A DNA stretch of 64,000 nt from Pseudaminobacter sp040045035 (GCF_040045035.1 NZ_JBDZDS010000004.1:124001-188000); one strand, 5' to 3'. Shown: positions 8,984-18,678, counted from the first letter of the stretch. Translations and numbers: made by a program. The notes: generated from the sequence alone by a model not told the origin.

Positions 8984-9200
8984 GAAAGTCGCCTCTTCAA
9001 GTCGTTCGGGGAGGGCGACGCGGCCGCCCAGCGGGTTGCACAGATACAGCCTCGCGCAGCCGATGTCATCTGGTGGCGGTCCGACCGCGCCCGTGCGTGG
9101 CGGAGACCTCGAATGCGGGATTGCCGAAGCTCGCCTTCAGGCGCTATCGCCCCTATTCTTTCGGCGACACCGCAAAAGGTACCTGACAAGGAGTCTCGCC

Positions 9201-10238
9201 ATGGCCATTCCGTCCGAAATGAACGCGCTGCTCGTGACCAATGACGGCTATGCGGCAACGCCTTCGGGCACGGTGCTCGAAGCGCTGGAGCCCTATGTCG
9301 CGGCTGGCCGCATTGCCGTACCGCAGCCGAAAGGATCGCAAGTGTTGATCAAGGTGGGGCTCGCCTCGATCAACCCGTCCGACGTGATGTTCATCAAAGG
9401 ACAATATGGCCAGCCGCGCGCGAAGGGCCGGCCGGCAGGCTTCGAGGGTGTCGGCGTGGTCGTGGCCGCCGGCGAGGACCCGGCCGCGCAGGCGATGACG
9501 GGCAAGCGCGTGGCCTTTGCGACGGGAGGCCACTGGGGCTCATGGGCCGAGTACGCGATGGCCGATGCCGCCGCCTGCATCCCGCTGGTCGATGGTGTGC
9601 GCGATGAGGATGGCGCGGCGCTGATCGTCAACCCGCTGACAGCGCTCGCCATGTTCGACATCGTGCGCGAGGAGGGCGAGAAGGCTTTTGTCCTCACGGC
9701 AGGCGCCAGCCAGTTATCCAAGCTTGTCATGGGCGTGGCGCGGGACGAGGGGTTCCGGCCCATCGCAATTGTGCGGCGCGACGAGCAGATCCCGCATCTG
9801 AAGGAAGTCGGAGCCGCGCATGTGCTGAATTCCGAAGCGGCGGACTTTGGCGCGAAACTGAAGGAGGTTATGGCGGCGGAGCAGCCGCGCATCTTCCTCG
9901 ATGCGGTGACCGGGCCGCTGGCGGGCGCGATCTTCGACGCCATGCCGAAGCGGGCGCGCTGGATCGTCTATGGCAGGATGGACCCGTCGACCACACCCAT
10001 TCCGCAGCCCGGCCAGCTCATTTTCATGCTGAAGCGCATCGAGGGCTTTTGGCTGACCGACTGGATGCGGCGCATGCCGCTCGAGCGCAAGGCGCATGCA
10101 GTCATGGAAGCGCAGAAGCGGTTCGTGGACGGGCGCTGGGCCACCGAAGTAACCGCGGTGGTGCCACTCGCCGAGGCGATGAAACGCGTGCCGGAGGAAC
10201 TGGCCAAGCCGAACGGCAAGGTGTTCATCCGGCCGTGA
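9201..10238 (+). CDS. MDR-family zinc-independent oxidoreductase (quinone reductase-like)
   Basis: 345 residues of the medium-chain dehydrogenase/reductase fold. The N-terminal catalytic domain holds VLIKVGLASINPSDVMFIKG and GFEGVGVVVAAGED; the nucleotide-binding half starts near residue 150 (ALIVNPLTALAMFDIV). The Cys/His zinc ligands of classical alcohol dehydrogenases are absent, so a quinone- or enoyl-reductase-like activity with NADPH is likely. The glycine-rich loop reads LTAGASQLSKLVM, less standard than GxGxxG. The AAGGAG site at 9188-9193 fixes the start. Divergent from the MaoC gene; the substrate is unknown. Confidence 0.85.
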   Translation: MAIPSEMNALLVTNDGYAATPSGTVLEALEPYVAAGRIAVPQPKGSQVLIKVGLASINPSDVMFIKGQYGQPRAKGRPAGFEGVGVVVAAGEDPAAQAMTGKRVAFATGGHWGSWAEYAMADAAACIPLVDGVRDEDGAALIVNPLTALAMFDIVREEGEKAFVLTAGASQLSKLVMGVARDEGFRPIAIVRRDEQIPHLKEVGAAHVLNSEAADFGAKLKEVMAAEQPRIFLDAVTGPLAGAIFDAMPKRARWIVYGRMDPSTTPIPQPGQLIFMLKRIEGFWLTDWMRRMPLERKAHAVMEAQKRFVDGRWATEVTAVVPLAEAMKRVPEELAKPNGKVFIRP

Positions 10239-10245
10239 GGGGCTT

Positions 10246-10385
10246 TCCCTCCCCCTCGAGGGGAGGGTGGACAATCGCCGAAGGCGATTGGACGGGTGGG
10301 GTCGTAGCGGCAGCACGCGGCATGAACCTACCCCTCCCGCCTCGCTTCGCTCGGTACCCTCCCCTCAAGGGGGAGGGTGGGGCGC
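10246..10385. repeat. Palindromic intergenic repeat element
   Basis: A 140-base block made of nested hairpins: CCCTCCCC/GGGGAGGG at 10247-10266, CAATCGCC/GGCGATTG at 10272-10290, and CCCTCCCC/GGGGGAGGG at 10357-10378. The two outer parts resemble each other in inverted form. This is the style of the short, non-coding, multi-copy intergenic repeats common in rhizobia (RIME-like). It fills the gap between two convergent genes and could also stop transcription. Confidence 0.75.
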
Positions 10386-13300
10386 TTACTCCGCCGGCTC
10401 CGTATTGGCGTAGGCTGCTTCCTGCAGTTCGCGCTTCAGGCGTGCCTCTTCCTCCACCTTCGGCGTGATGAAGCGGCCGAGCAGCAGATAGGCGACCGGG
10501 GTGAGGAACAGGGTCGAGGCCGTGGCCAGGCCGAGGCCGCCGACGATGACCCAGCCCAGCGCGATGCGCGCTTCCGCGCCGGCGCCGGAGGCCAGCACAA
10601 GCGGCAGGCCGCCGAGGACGGTGCAGATCATGGTCATCATCACCGGCCGCAGGCGGATATTGGCGGCTTCCTCGATCGCCTCGCGCACGCCCATGCCGCG
10701 GTCGCGTAGCTGATTGGCGAATTCCACGATCAGGATGCCGTTCTTGGCCATGATGCCAACCAGCATGACGAGCCCGATCTGGCTATAGGCGTTGAGGCTG
10801 GTGCCGGTCAGGAGCAGGGCGAACACCGCGCAGGCGAGGCCAAGGGGTACGGTCGCCATGATGATGACCGCGCTGACGAAGCTCTCGAATTGGGCCGCGA
10901 GCACCAGGAGGATGATGATCAGCGCGAAGCCGAAGACGATCGTCATGCTGCCAGTGCTTTCGCCGAGCGTGGCGGCCTCGGCCAGCGGCACCACGCGGCT
11001 GCCGGGCGGCAGCAGCGGGGCTGCTATCTGTTCGGCGCACTTGAGCGCGTCGCCCAACGCGAAGTCGGGAGCCAGCCCCGCGGTGATCGCCACCGAGCGC
11101 ATCTGCTGCTCGCGCGACAGCGAGGGCGGCACGGCACGCTCGGTGAGCCGGGCGATGGTGGACATAGGCACGTAGCGGCCGTCGCCGGTCCTGACGAAGA
11201 TGTTCTCCAGGTCGGTCGGATCGTTGATCGGGTTGGTGGTCGAGACGAGCTTCACGTCGAAGCTGCGGTCGTCGATGAACACCTTGCCGATCTGGCGGCC
11301 GTCGAGCACGGCCTGGATCGCTTCCGACAGGCCGCTGATGTCGATGCCGAGATCGGAGGCGCGCTCGCGATCGAGCTCGACCGAGAGCTGCGGCTGCGTG
11401 GCGTCGGTCGTCAGGCGCGGCTGCTGGAAGCCGGGTACCTTCTCCATCTCGGCGATGATCTTGTTTGCTGCCGCGCCGAGGTCGGCATAGTTGTTTCCGA
11501 CGATCGCGAATTGCAGACCGCTGCCGGCGCCGCGAATGCCCAGGCTGTTTGGCGCGATGGGGAAGGCGCGCACGCCGGGCACCTGGGTCAGCAGCCCGCT
11601 GATCTGGGTGACGATCTGCTGCTGCGTACGCTCGCGCTTCTCCCACGGGGCCAGCGATATGACCATGAAGCCGCTGTTGAACGAGCCGCCCTGGCCGGCG
11701 CTGGCGAAGGTGCTCTCGATCTCGCCGGAATCGCGCAGCGGCTGGATCAGCTGCTCGATCTGGCTGATCTGCCGGGTGGTGTAGTCGAGGCTCACGCCCT
11801 GAGGCGCGGTGATGCGCAGCATGACCATGGAGCGGTCTTCGCTGGGCGTCAGCTCCTGACGGATCAGGCCGAAAGCGCCGTAGGCCGCGGCGGCGAAGAG
11901 TATCGAGGCGATGACGACAAGCGCCGGCGCGTTGAGGCAGGCGGCAAGGCAGCGCCGGTAGAGGCCCGCCAGCATGGCGCCGACGCGGCCGGCAACGCCG
12001 GTGTGCTCGTGTTCGCCCGCATGGCCGGCAAGCATGCGCGAGGCAAGCATGGGGCATAGCGACAGCGCCACCACCGCCGACAGCGTCACCGAAATCGCCA
12101 GCACGAAGCCGAATTCGCGGAACAGGCCGCCGGTCTGGCCGGGCAGGAAGGAGAGCGGAACGAACACCGCCGCAAGGGTCGCCGTGGTGGCGACGACGGC
12201 GAAGAACACCTCCTGCGTGCCGAGCACGGCGGCGGCGCGCGGGCCGATACCCTCGTTGCGGCGGCGTACGATGTTCTCCAGCACCACGATGGCGTCGTCG
12301 ACGACGAGGCCCGTCGCCAGCACCAGCGCCAGCAGGGTCAGGATGTTGATGGAGAAGCCGGCGAGATAGATCGCCGCGATGGTGCCTATCAATGCCACGG
12401 GCATGGCCAGGCCGGGGATGAGCGTGGCGCGCCAGTCGAGCAGGAACAGGTAGATGATGAGCAGCACGATCGAGACCGACAGGATCAGCGCGATCTCGAC
12501 CTCGTGCACGGCGCCCTTGACGAAGCTGGCGTCGTCGCTGGTGACGCGGATACTCATTCCCTTCGGCAGAGTGTGCTGGATCTTCGCCGCCGCCTCGCGC
12601 ACGCCGGCGGAAATGTCGAGCGTGTTGGACTGCGCCTGGCGGATGATGCCGAGGCCAATGCCGGTCTTGCCGTCGGAGCGCAGCGACGAGACGCCGATAT
12701 CCGGGCCGAGCGTGACGCTGGCGACGTCGCCGAGCCGCGTGTTGCCGCCGATGACCAGGCTTTCGAACGCTTCCGGCGTGGTCACCGAGGCGGTGGTGCG
12801 CACGATGATGCTCTGGGCGTTGGTGCTCATCGCCCCAGATGGCGTGTCGAGCGCGATCGAGCCCAGCGCATTGCGGATGTCGGCGACGGTCAGGCCGACG
12901 CTGGCAAGCTTGGTCTGGTCGACGTCGATGCGGAAGATCTTCTGGCGATCGCCATAGAGCTGGACGTCGGCGACCCCGGGCACGGCGGAGAGCGTGTCGA
13001 CGATCTGGTCCTCGACCAGGATCGTCATGTCCTCGACCGACATGGTGTCGGAGGTGACGGCCAGCCGCATCACCGCGTCGGCATTGGCGTCGGCCTTGAC
13101 GATGCGCGGCGAGCTGGCGTCCTCGGGCAGCTGGTTGGTCACCCGGCCGACGGCGTCGCGCATGTCGGAGGCGGCGACGTCGAGGTTGACGCGATCGCCG
13201 AACTCGACGGTCACGCGGCTGCGGCCGTAGGAGGAACTGGACGAGATCGCCTTGACGCCGGTGACGCGCGAGACCGCGCCTTCGAGCGTGGCGGTGAGCT

Positions 13301-13514
13301 CGCGGTCGATGGTTTCGGCCGCGGCCCCGGGATAGTCCGTGGTGATGGTGATGACCGGGCGGTCAACGTCCGGCAGTTCGCGCACCTCGACGCCGAAGAA
13401 GGCGGCGAGACCGGCGACGACGATCAAGGTGTTGATGACGAAGGCCAGGACCGGCCGGCGCACGAAAAGCGCCGTCGAGCCCTTTTCCTCGTTCCCCTTA
13501 TGAAGTTCCGTCAT
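10386..13514 (-). CDS. RND efflux pump inner-membrane permease
   Basis: 1042 residues, standard for the hydrophobe/amphiphile efflux (HAE1) family. The N-terminus FVRRPVLAFVINTLIVVAG is the first transmembrane helix; the fourth carries GLVVDDAIVVLENI with the Asp406-Asp407 proton-relay pair seen in AcrB. Two large periplasmic loops follow helices 1 and 7, and GIMAKNGILIVEFAN near residue 935 is the conserved helix-10 region. It works as a trimer with the adaptor encoded 13 bases upstream; no outer-membrane TolC gene is in this operon. Substrates cannot be told from sequence. Confidence 0.95.
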   Translation of the reverse strand: MTELHKGNEEKGSTALFVRRPVLAFVINTLIVVAGLAAFFGVEVRELPDVDRPVITITTDYPGAAAETIDRELTATLEGAVSRVTGVKAISSSSSYGRSRVTVEFGDRVNLDVAASDMRDAVGRVTNQLPEDASSPRIVKADANADAVMRLAVTSDTMSVEDMTILVEDQIVDTLSAVPGVADVQLYGDRQKIFRIDVDQTKLASVGLTVADIRNALGSIALDTPSGAMSTNAQSIIVRTTASVTTPEAFESLVIGGNTRLGDVASVTLGPDIGVSSLRSDGKTGIGLGIIRQAQSNTLDISAGVREAAAKIQHTLPKGMSIRVTSDDASFVKGAVHEVEIALILSVSIVLLIIYLFLLDWRATLIPGLAMPVALIGTIAAIYLAGFSINILTLLALVLATGLVVDDAIVVLENIVRRRNEGIGPRAAAVLGTQEVFFAVVATTATLAAVFVPLSFLPGQTGGLFREFGFVLAISVTLSAVVALSLCPMLASRMLAGHAGEHEHTGVAGRVGAMLAGLYRRCLAACLNAPALVVIASILFAAAAYGAFGLIRQELTPSEDRSMVMLRITAPQGVSLDYTTRQISQIEQLIQPLRDSGEIESTFASAGQGGSFNSGFMVISLAPWEKRERTQQQIVTQISGLLTQVPGVRAFPIAPNSLGIRGAGSGLQFAIVGNNYADLGAAANKIIAEMEKVPGFQQPRLTTDATQPQLSVELDRERASDLGIDISGLSEAIQAVLDGRQIGKVFIDDRSFDVKLVSTTNPINDPTDLENIFVRTGDGRYVPMSTIARLTERAVPPSLSREQQMRSVAITAGLAPDFALGDALKCAEQIAAPLLPPGSRVVPLAEAATLGESTGSMTIVFGFALIIILLVLAAQFESFVSAVIIMATVPLGLACAVFALLLTGTSLNAYSQIGLVMLVGIMAKNGILIVEFANQLRDRGMGVREAIEEAANIRLRPVMMTMICTVLGGLPLVLASGAGAEARIALGWVIVGGLGLATASTLFLTPVAYLLLGRFITPKVEEEARLKRELQEAAYANTEPAE

Positions 13515-13527
13515 GCCGCCGCTCCGC

Positions 13528-14706
13528 TCAGGAGCCGTTGCCGGTGGACGGGGCCGGCGTGGCCGGCGCCGAACCGGGCGCGCTGGCGATCAGGACGTCG
13601 GCGCCCTCGCGCACGACATGGATGCCTTCGGTGACCACCTGGTCGCCCGTCGCGAGATCGGCGTCGACCAGAACGGCCTCGGAGTTGCGCTGGATGATGC
13701 GCACAGGGGTGCGCCGGGCCTTGCCGTCGCGGATCGCCCAGACGAAGGCGCCGTCTGTGCCCCACTGGATCGCCAGCGGATCGACAGAAGGATAGACGTC
13801 GCCGGGGAAGCCCATGGCGACCTGGAACGACATGCCGGCGCGCAGAGCATCGTCGTTATTATCGATGCGGGCCTGAACGCGAAGCGTCCGGCTCTTTTCG
13901 TCGATGCGGTTGTCCACGGCGCTGACTGTGCCCTGGAAGGACCGGCCCGGACGCGAGATCGGCGTCGCCGTCATGGACTGGCCGACCTCGATAGCTCCGG
14001 CAAAGCGCTCCGGCACCCAGAAGTCGATGACGATGGCGGAGCGGTCGTCGATGGTGGTGATGACGGTCTGGGAGGTGACGTAGTTGCCGCCCTCGACCGG
14101 GAGGATGCCCACGATGCCGGAGATGGGGGCCACGACCGAGCGGCGTTCGAGCTTGAGCTCGGCGTCACGCTGGGCGAGCTGCGCATTGTGGAACGCAACC
14201 TCGGCATCGGCGAGCTGGACGACGCTGGCGGCATTGGAATTGCGCAACGCCTTGGTGCGCTCCACCTTGGCCTCGGCATCGCTGACGGCGATCTTCGCGC
14301 GCTCGAGCGCGATCTGTTCCGTTTCCGAATCAAGACGGGCGAGCACCGTGCCCGCTTTCACCAGCGTACCCGGCGCCGCCGTCAGTTGCGTCAACTGGCC
14401 GGCCTCATATGGGTTGACCACCACCGACGCGTTGGCGCGCCCGGTGCCGATAGCCTGCAGCCTGTCGTTGATGGTCGCCGTGGTGACGGTCGCGCTGACC
14501 ACGGCCGTCGTCGGGCCGGAGCGGTCGCCGCCACGCTTGCCTTCGCCGCCCGTTGCGGGGCCTGCGGCGCGCTGCGTGGCCGCGCCGGCCCATTCTATCC
14601 CCCAGCTCGAAAGGACCTCGGGCGCGCCCGGGAAAAAGCGCACCCAGGCGGCGGCCGCAACAGCAAGGAGAACAAGGGCAAAGAAAATCTGTTTCCAGGC
14701 AGCCAT
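13528..14706 (-). CDS. RND efflux periplasmic adaptor (membrane fusion protein)
   Basis: 392 residues. An N-terminal membrane anchor (FFALVLLAVAAAAWVRFF) is followed by a variable linker, a lipoyl half-motif (GQLTQLTAAPGTLVKAGTVL) near residue 110, an alpha-hairpin with alternating Glu/Ala/Lys (residues about 130-195), then the second lipoyl half (RSVVAPISGIVGI) and beta-barrel domain. It bridges the permease to an outer-membrane channel. The ATG at 14706 has a CGGAG site; a GTG two codons upstream is less well spaced. First gene of the two-gene pump operon. Confidence 0.93.
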   Translation of the reverse strand: MAAWKQIFFALVLLAVAAAAWVRFFPGAPEVLSSWGIEWAGAATQRAAGPATGGEGKRGGDRSGPTTAVVSATVTTATINDRLQAIGTGRANASVVVNPYEAGQLTQLTAAPGTLVKAGTVLARLDSETEQIALERAKIAVSDAEAKVERTKALRNSNAASVVQLADAEVAFHNAQLAQRDAELKLERRSVVAPISGIVGILPVEGGNYVTSQTVITTIDDRSAIVIDFWVPERFAGAIEVGQSMTATPISRPGRSFQGTVSAVDNRIDEKSRTLRVQARIDNNDDALRAGMSFQVAMGFPGDVYPSVDPLAIQWGTDGAFVWAIRDGKARRTPVRIIQRNSEAVLVDADLATGDQVVTEGIHVVREGADVLIASAPGSAPATPAPSTGNGS

Positions 14707-14996
14707 CGGCACTCCGGGTCACTAAATGAACAATGTATTTTTGCGCCGGCTCGGCTTTTCACGTCCCCGCGAAAGCGAGCGGCGCATTCTAGGTGCAAAG
14801 CACTGCGAAGTCAGTACCGCGCCTTTATGGCCGCTCGACTGCGCCATGGCACATTAAATATCGGTAATCATAGCCGGGACGCAGGCACAGTCGTTTGAAA
14901 AGATTGCCTTTTCCTCGGATTCGGCACTGCCGCAAGGGGCCGCGCCATGACACGGCCGACGGACACGAGCAGCCTGGTGCCGGCCGAAGCGGCGCC

Positions 14997-15824
14997 TCAG
15001 CGCAGCTCTTCCATCTCGCGGATGCGCCGGGCGCTCTCGGCTTCCAGCGCGCGTGTTAGCTCGCCGATCAGCGCTTCGGCGACGACGAACAGGGCGGCGG
15101 AGGAATCCCAGGAGGAGGGGACCGCCGTGCGCCCGGCGATCACATTGCGGGCGAAACGGGCGATCGGCGACAGCCACTGGTCGGTGAACAGCACGATTTC
15201 GACGCCGCGCGTATGCGCCTTTTCGGCGAGCCGGATCAGGCTGTCCTGATAGCGGCGGATGTCGAAGATCAAGAGCACGTCGCGCTTGCCCATGTCGATC
15301 AGGCGGTCGCGCCAGGTGCTTTCCTGGCCGGTAAGATGGAACACGTTCGGCCGCACGATGGTGAGATGGGCGGCCATGTAATGCGCGACAGGGTCCGTGA
15401 AGCGGCCGCCGATCAGGAAGATCTTGGCTCTTGGGTTAACCAGCCGGGCGACGATGTCGCGCATCTGCTTTTCCGAAACATGCCGGAACGTCTCGCGGAT
15501 GTTTTCGAGCGTCGCCTCTAGAACCGGCGAGATCTTGCCTTCCCTGGCGGCGGGCTCCACGACTGTGCGCGACAGCGGCGACTGAAGCTGCGCGGCCAGT
15601 TCGTCCTGAAGGGCGGCCTGGAACTCCGGATAGTTGTGGAAGCCCAGGCGCGCCACGAAGCGCAGGATGGTCGGCGAACTGACGCCGGCCTGCTGGGAGA
15701 AGTCCGCGACCGTTTTCAGGCCGATCAGCGGGTAGTTGGCGATCAGCGTGTGCGCGGCGCGGCGTTCGCCGGCCGGCATCGCGTCCATGCGGTCTGAGAT
15801 CAGTTCAGCGATGCTCGATGCCAT
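14997..15824 (-). CDS. MurR/RpiR-family transcriptional regulator
   Basis: 275 residues. An N-terminal RpiR helix-turn-helix (residues 1-77: ELISDRMDAMPAGERRAAH, then VADFSQQAGVSSPTILRF) is joined to a SIS sugar-phosphate isomerase-like domain (about residues 120-260, IFLIGGRFTDPVAHYMAAHL). The start at 15824 has a GGGGGCG site and gives the usual family N-terminus. It is divergent from the HutG-like gene that heads the TRAP operon, so it probably controls that operon and itself. The ligand is unknown; SIS domains in this family bind phosphosugars, but amino-acid-pathway members exist. Confidence 0.9.
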   Translation of the reverse strand: MASSIAELISDRMDAMPAGERRAAHTLIANYPLIGLKTVADFSQQAGVSSPTILRFVARLGFHNYPEFQAALQDELAAQLQSPLSRTVVEPAAREGKISPVLEATLENIRETFRHVSEKQMRDIVARLVNPRAKIFLIGGRFTDPVAHYMAAHLTIVRPNVFHLTGQESTWRDRLIDMGKRDVLLIFDIRRYQDSLIRLAEKAHTRGVEIVLFTDQWLSPIARFARNVIAGRTAVPSSWDSSAALFVVAEALIGELTRALEAESARRIREMEELR

Positions 15825-15878
15825 TTCGCCCCCTTTCGACTCGATAGCGCGGGGTCTTCTACCCCCGTTCGTGTCGGC

Positions 15879-15899
15879 TTTGTGCTGCCGCCGCACAAA
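15879..15899. promoter_or_regulatory. Candidate RpiR operator, TTTGTGC-N7-GCACAAA
   Basis: A perfect inverted repeat with 7-base arms sits in the divergent region between the RpiR gene and the catabolic operon, 5 bases before a TTGACA. Position and symmetry fit a dimeric repressor site; binding by the adjacent RpiR protein is inference. Confidence 0.5.
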
Positions 15900-15904
15900 C
15901 CTAT

Positions 15905-15933
15905 TTGACAAAGCTCAGGAATGTGTATGAAAT
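15905..15933 (+). promoter_or_regulatory. Candidate promoter of the HutG-TRAP operon
   Basis: TTGACA at 15905-15910 is followed by TGAAAT at 15928-15933 with 17-base spacing. The -35 is perfect, the -10 weak. It faces the operon and lies immediately beside the inverted repeat at 15879-15899. Confidence 0.4.
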
Positions 15934-16001
15934 CATCCACGAAGACGCAAAGAAATAAAATACGTAACATACGGTACGGCGTCCGAGGGGAATTGCGAAT
16001 A

Positions 16002-16805
16002 ATGGGAACTGCGCCATCCGCAGCGCGCGAAGCGTCCGCTTCCGTCCGGGTCAGTCGCCGGAACGGCGCCAGCCCTTACCTGCTGGTCTGCGATCACGCC
16101 TCGAATTTCATCCCGGCACATTTCGGCACGCTCGGCCTCGACGAAGCCGAGCTGACGCGCCACATCGCCTGGGATCCCGGCGCGCTGCCGGTGGTGACGC
16201 GCATGTCGGATGCGCTGGACGCGACGCTGGTGGAATCCCGCGTTTCGCGCCTGATCATCGACTGCAACCGGCCGCTCGACGCGCCCGACCTGATCTCGCC
16301 GGTCAGCGAGACGACGGTGGTGCCGGGCAATGCCGAACTTTCCGAGGCCGACCGGCACGAGCGCATCGCCCTGTCCTGGCGGCCTTTTCACGACACGATC
16401 GCCGATGTGGTGGCTGAAAGGCTGGCCGAGGGGCGCGAGACGCGACTCGTTTCGGTCCATTCCTTCACGCCCGTCTACAAGGGCGTCGATCGGCCATGGC
16501 ACATCGGCATCATCCACGACGAGGACGACCGGTTGGCGCGACCGATGATCGGGGCGCTGAAGGGCGTGGTCGGCCTGGAGGTCGGCGTCAACCAGCCCTA
16601 TTCGCCCGCCGACCGCGTCTATTACACGCTCGAGCGGCACGGCCGTGCGCGGGATCTGGCCTGCGCGATGATCGAAATTCGCAACGATGAGATCGGCGAC
16701 GAAGCCGGCCAGCGCAAATGGGCCGAGCTGTTGTCGGCAATCCTGGCCGGCGTCAATCCGGCAAACAGCTCCATCCCCGCCACCACAACAAGGCAAGAAC
16801 GATGA
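16002..16805 (+). CDS. N-formylglutamate amidohydrolase family protein
   Basis: 267 residues of the HutG-like fold. Motifs LLVCDHASNFIPAHFG near residue 27, HIAWDPGALPV near 54, LIIDCNRPLDAPDLI near 85 and SVHSFTPVYKGVDRPWHIG near 153 match the family and include likely metal-binding His and Asp residues. True HutG splits N-formylglutamate; here the gene heads a TRAP and glutamine-synthetase-like cluster and no hut genes are present, so it may hydrolyse another N-substituted glutamate. The ATG at 16002 is preferred (GGGG site); an open frame extends upstream to 15921. Its stop overlaps dctQ (ATGA). Confidence 0.87.
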   Translation: MGTAPSAAREASASVRVSRRNGASPYLLVCDHASNFIPAHFGTLGLDEAELTRHIAWDPGALPVVTRMSDALDATLVESRVSRLIIDCNRPLDAPDLISPVSETTVVPGNAELSEADRHERIALSWRPFHDTIADVVAERLAEGRETRLVSVHSFTPVYKGVDRPWHIGIIHDEDDRLARPMIGALKGVVGLEVGVNQPYSPADRVYYTLERHGRARDLACAMIEIRNDEIGDEAGQRKWAELLSAILAGVNPANSSIPATTTRQER

Positions 16806-17356
16806 GCGTAGCGACCCAAACAGAGCCAGCCGGCAACAGACCCACGGCCGGGGCGGCAGCACTTTACGTCCGATATGTCGACGCCCTGAACCATCGCGTC
16901 GGGCGCTTCGCCATGTACCTGATCTTTCCGATGGCGGCGATCCTGCTCTATGCCACCATATCGCGCGCCGTCTTCGGCATCCCGGTCAACTGGGTTCTGG
17001 AGACGTCTCAGTTCATTCTTTCGGCTTACTATCTTCTGGGCGGCGCCTATTCCAAGCAACTCGATGCGCATGTGCGCATGGACCTGTTCTACGGCCGGCT
17101 GTCACCGCGCAACAAGGCGATGACCGACGCCTTCACCATTCTCTTCGTGCTGTTCTACCTGGCGATCCTGTTCACTGGCGGCCTGTCCAGCACGCATTAC
17201 GCTATCAGCTTCGGCCAGAAGAACTATTCCTCCTGGGCGCCGCCGCTATGGCCGGTCAAGGTCCTCATGACCACCGGCATCTTCCTGATGCTGCTGCAGT
17301 CCATTTCCAGCCTGATCAAAGACATCGCCATCGTACGCGGAAAGCCGATCGCATGA
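16802..17356 (+). CDS. dctQ: TRAP transporter small permease (DctQ type)
   Basis: 184 residues with four predicted membrane helices: about residues 38-58 (MYLIFPMAAILLYATIS), 70-85, 108-130 (FTILFVLFYLAILFTGG) and 150-172. The block ETSQFILSAYYLLGGAYS is typical of DctQ. It is the small integral membrane subunit that pairs with the DctM permease for sodium-driven uptake. Overlaps the previous stop by ATGA and is overlapped by dctM the same way, so the three are translationally coupled. Confidence 0.92.
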   Translation: MSVATQTEPAGNRPTAGAAALYVRYVDALNHRVGRFAMYLIFPMAAILLYATISRAVFGIPVNWVLETSQFILSAYYLLGGAYSKQLDAHVRMDLFYGRLSPRNKAMTDAFTILFVLFYLAILFTGGLSSTHYAISFGQKNYSSWAPPLWPVKVLMTTGIFLMLLQSISSLIKDIAIVRGKPIA

Positions 17357-18678
17357 GCTCGGAATTCATCACCCTCTTCATGTTCGGCACCATGATGGTG
17401 CTGCTGTTCACCGGGCAGCGCGTTTTCGGCGTCATCGGCTTCGTCGGTGCAGCAGCGGCTTTGTGGCTGTGGGGCGAAGGCTCCTTCGAGATGCCCTTCA
17501 ACGCCAGCTTCCAGGTGCTCAACTGGTATCCGCTGATCACGGTGCCGTTCTTCATCTTCATGGGCTACATGCTGTCGGAGTCCGGCATCGCCAGCGAGCT
17601 CTACCGGCTGTTCCACGTCTGGTTCGGCCCGATACGCGGCGGCCTGGCGCTCGGCACCATCGGCCTCATGGTGCTGATCGCGGCGCTGAACGGCCTCTCC
17701 GTCGCCGGCATGGCGATCGGCGCGACGATCGCGCTGCCGCAGTTGCTCAAGCACGACTACGACAAGGTCATGGTCACCGGCGTCATCCAGGCCGGTTCGT
17801 CGCTCGGCATCCTGATCCCGCCCTCGGTCGTGCTGGTTCTCTACGCCATGATCGCGCGCCAGCCGGTGCTGCAGCTCTGGCTCGCGGGCGTGGGGCCCGG
17901 GCTGCTGATGGCGGCGATCTTCGCGATCTACATCTACGTCCGCTGCCTGATCAATCCGGAGATCGGCCCGGCCCTGCCGGAGGAGGAGCGCGCGCGCATC
18001 ACCTGGGGCGAGAAGTTCTCGCTGTTGACGAAGGGTATCATCCCGCTCGCCATCTTCGGCATCATGATGGGCCTGTTCCTCACCGGCACCACGAGTCTGG
18101 TGGAAAGCTCGGTGGTGGGTGCGGTGCTGGCGACGCTTGCCGCCTGGGTCACCGGAAACCTTAACCGTCACATCCTTGAACTGTGCACACGCAACACGCT
18201 GACCATCAGCTGCATGTTCCTGTGGATCATCCTGGGCGCGCTCTGCTTCAGCTCGGTCTATGACGGTCTGGGTGCGGTCAAGGCGGTCAAGACGCTGCTG
18301 CTGGACACCTGGGATCTCACCCCGTGGGAGATCCTGATCATGATGCTGGTGTCGTTCCTGATCATGGGAACGTTCCTCGACGACACGGCCATGCTGGTGA
18401 TCGTGGCGCCGCTCTACATCCCGCTCATCATCAGCCTCGGCTTCAACCCGATCTGGTTCGGCGTGCTCTACACCATCACCTGCCAGATCGCCTACATCAC
18501 CCCGCCCTTCGGCTACAATCTGTTCCTGATGCGGGCCATGGCTCCGCCCGAGATCACGCTGCTCGATATCTACCGCTCCATCGTGCCGTTCTTCTTCCTG
18601 ATGGTGCTGTCGCTGATCCTCATCATGATCTTCCCGCAGATCGCGCTGTGGCTGCCTGAATACTACTCGGCGCACTGA
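17353..18678 (+). CDS. dctM: TRAP transporter large permease (DctM type)
   Basis: 441 residues, about a dozen membrane helices, the usual length of the family. Signatures include LITVPFFIFMGYMLSESGIA near residue 58, GLSVAGMAIGATIALPQLL near 115 and GSSLGILIPPSVVLVLYAM near 150, the substrate-path segment. The second half has FLIMGTFLDDTAMLVIVAPL. It is the transporting subunit that works with DctQ and the binding protein at 18794. A hairpin (GCCGGAG/CTCCGGC at 18728-18749) lies between this gene and dctP and may tune relative expression. Confidence 0.95.
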   Translation: MSSEFITLFMFGTMMVLLFTGQRVFGVIGFVGAAAALWLWGEGSFEMPFNASFQVLNWYPLITVPFFIFMGYMLSESGIASELYRLFHVWFGPIRGGLALGTIGLMVLIAALNGLSVAGMAIGATIALPQLLKHDYDKVMVTGVIQAGSSLGILIPPSVVLVLYAMIARQPVLQLWLAGVGPGLLMAAIFAIYIYVRCLINPEIGPALPEEERARITWGEKFSLLTKGIIPLAIFGIMMGLFLTGTTSLVESSVVGAVLATLAAWVTGNLNRHILELCTRNTLTISCMFLWIILGALCFSSVYDGLGAVKAVKTLLLDTWDLTPWEILIMMLVSFLIMGTFLDDTAMLVIVAPLYIPLIISLGFNPIWFGVLYTITCQIAYITPPFGYNLFLMRAMAPPEITLLDIYRSIVPFFFLMVLSLILIMIFPQIALWLPEYYSAH

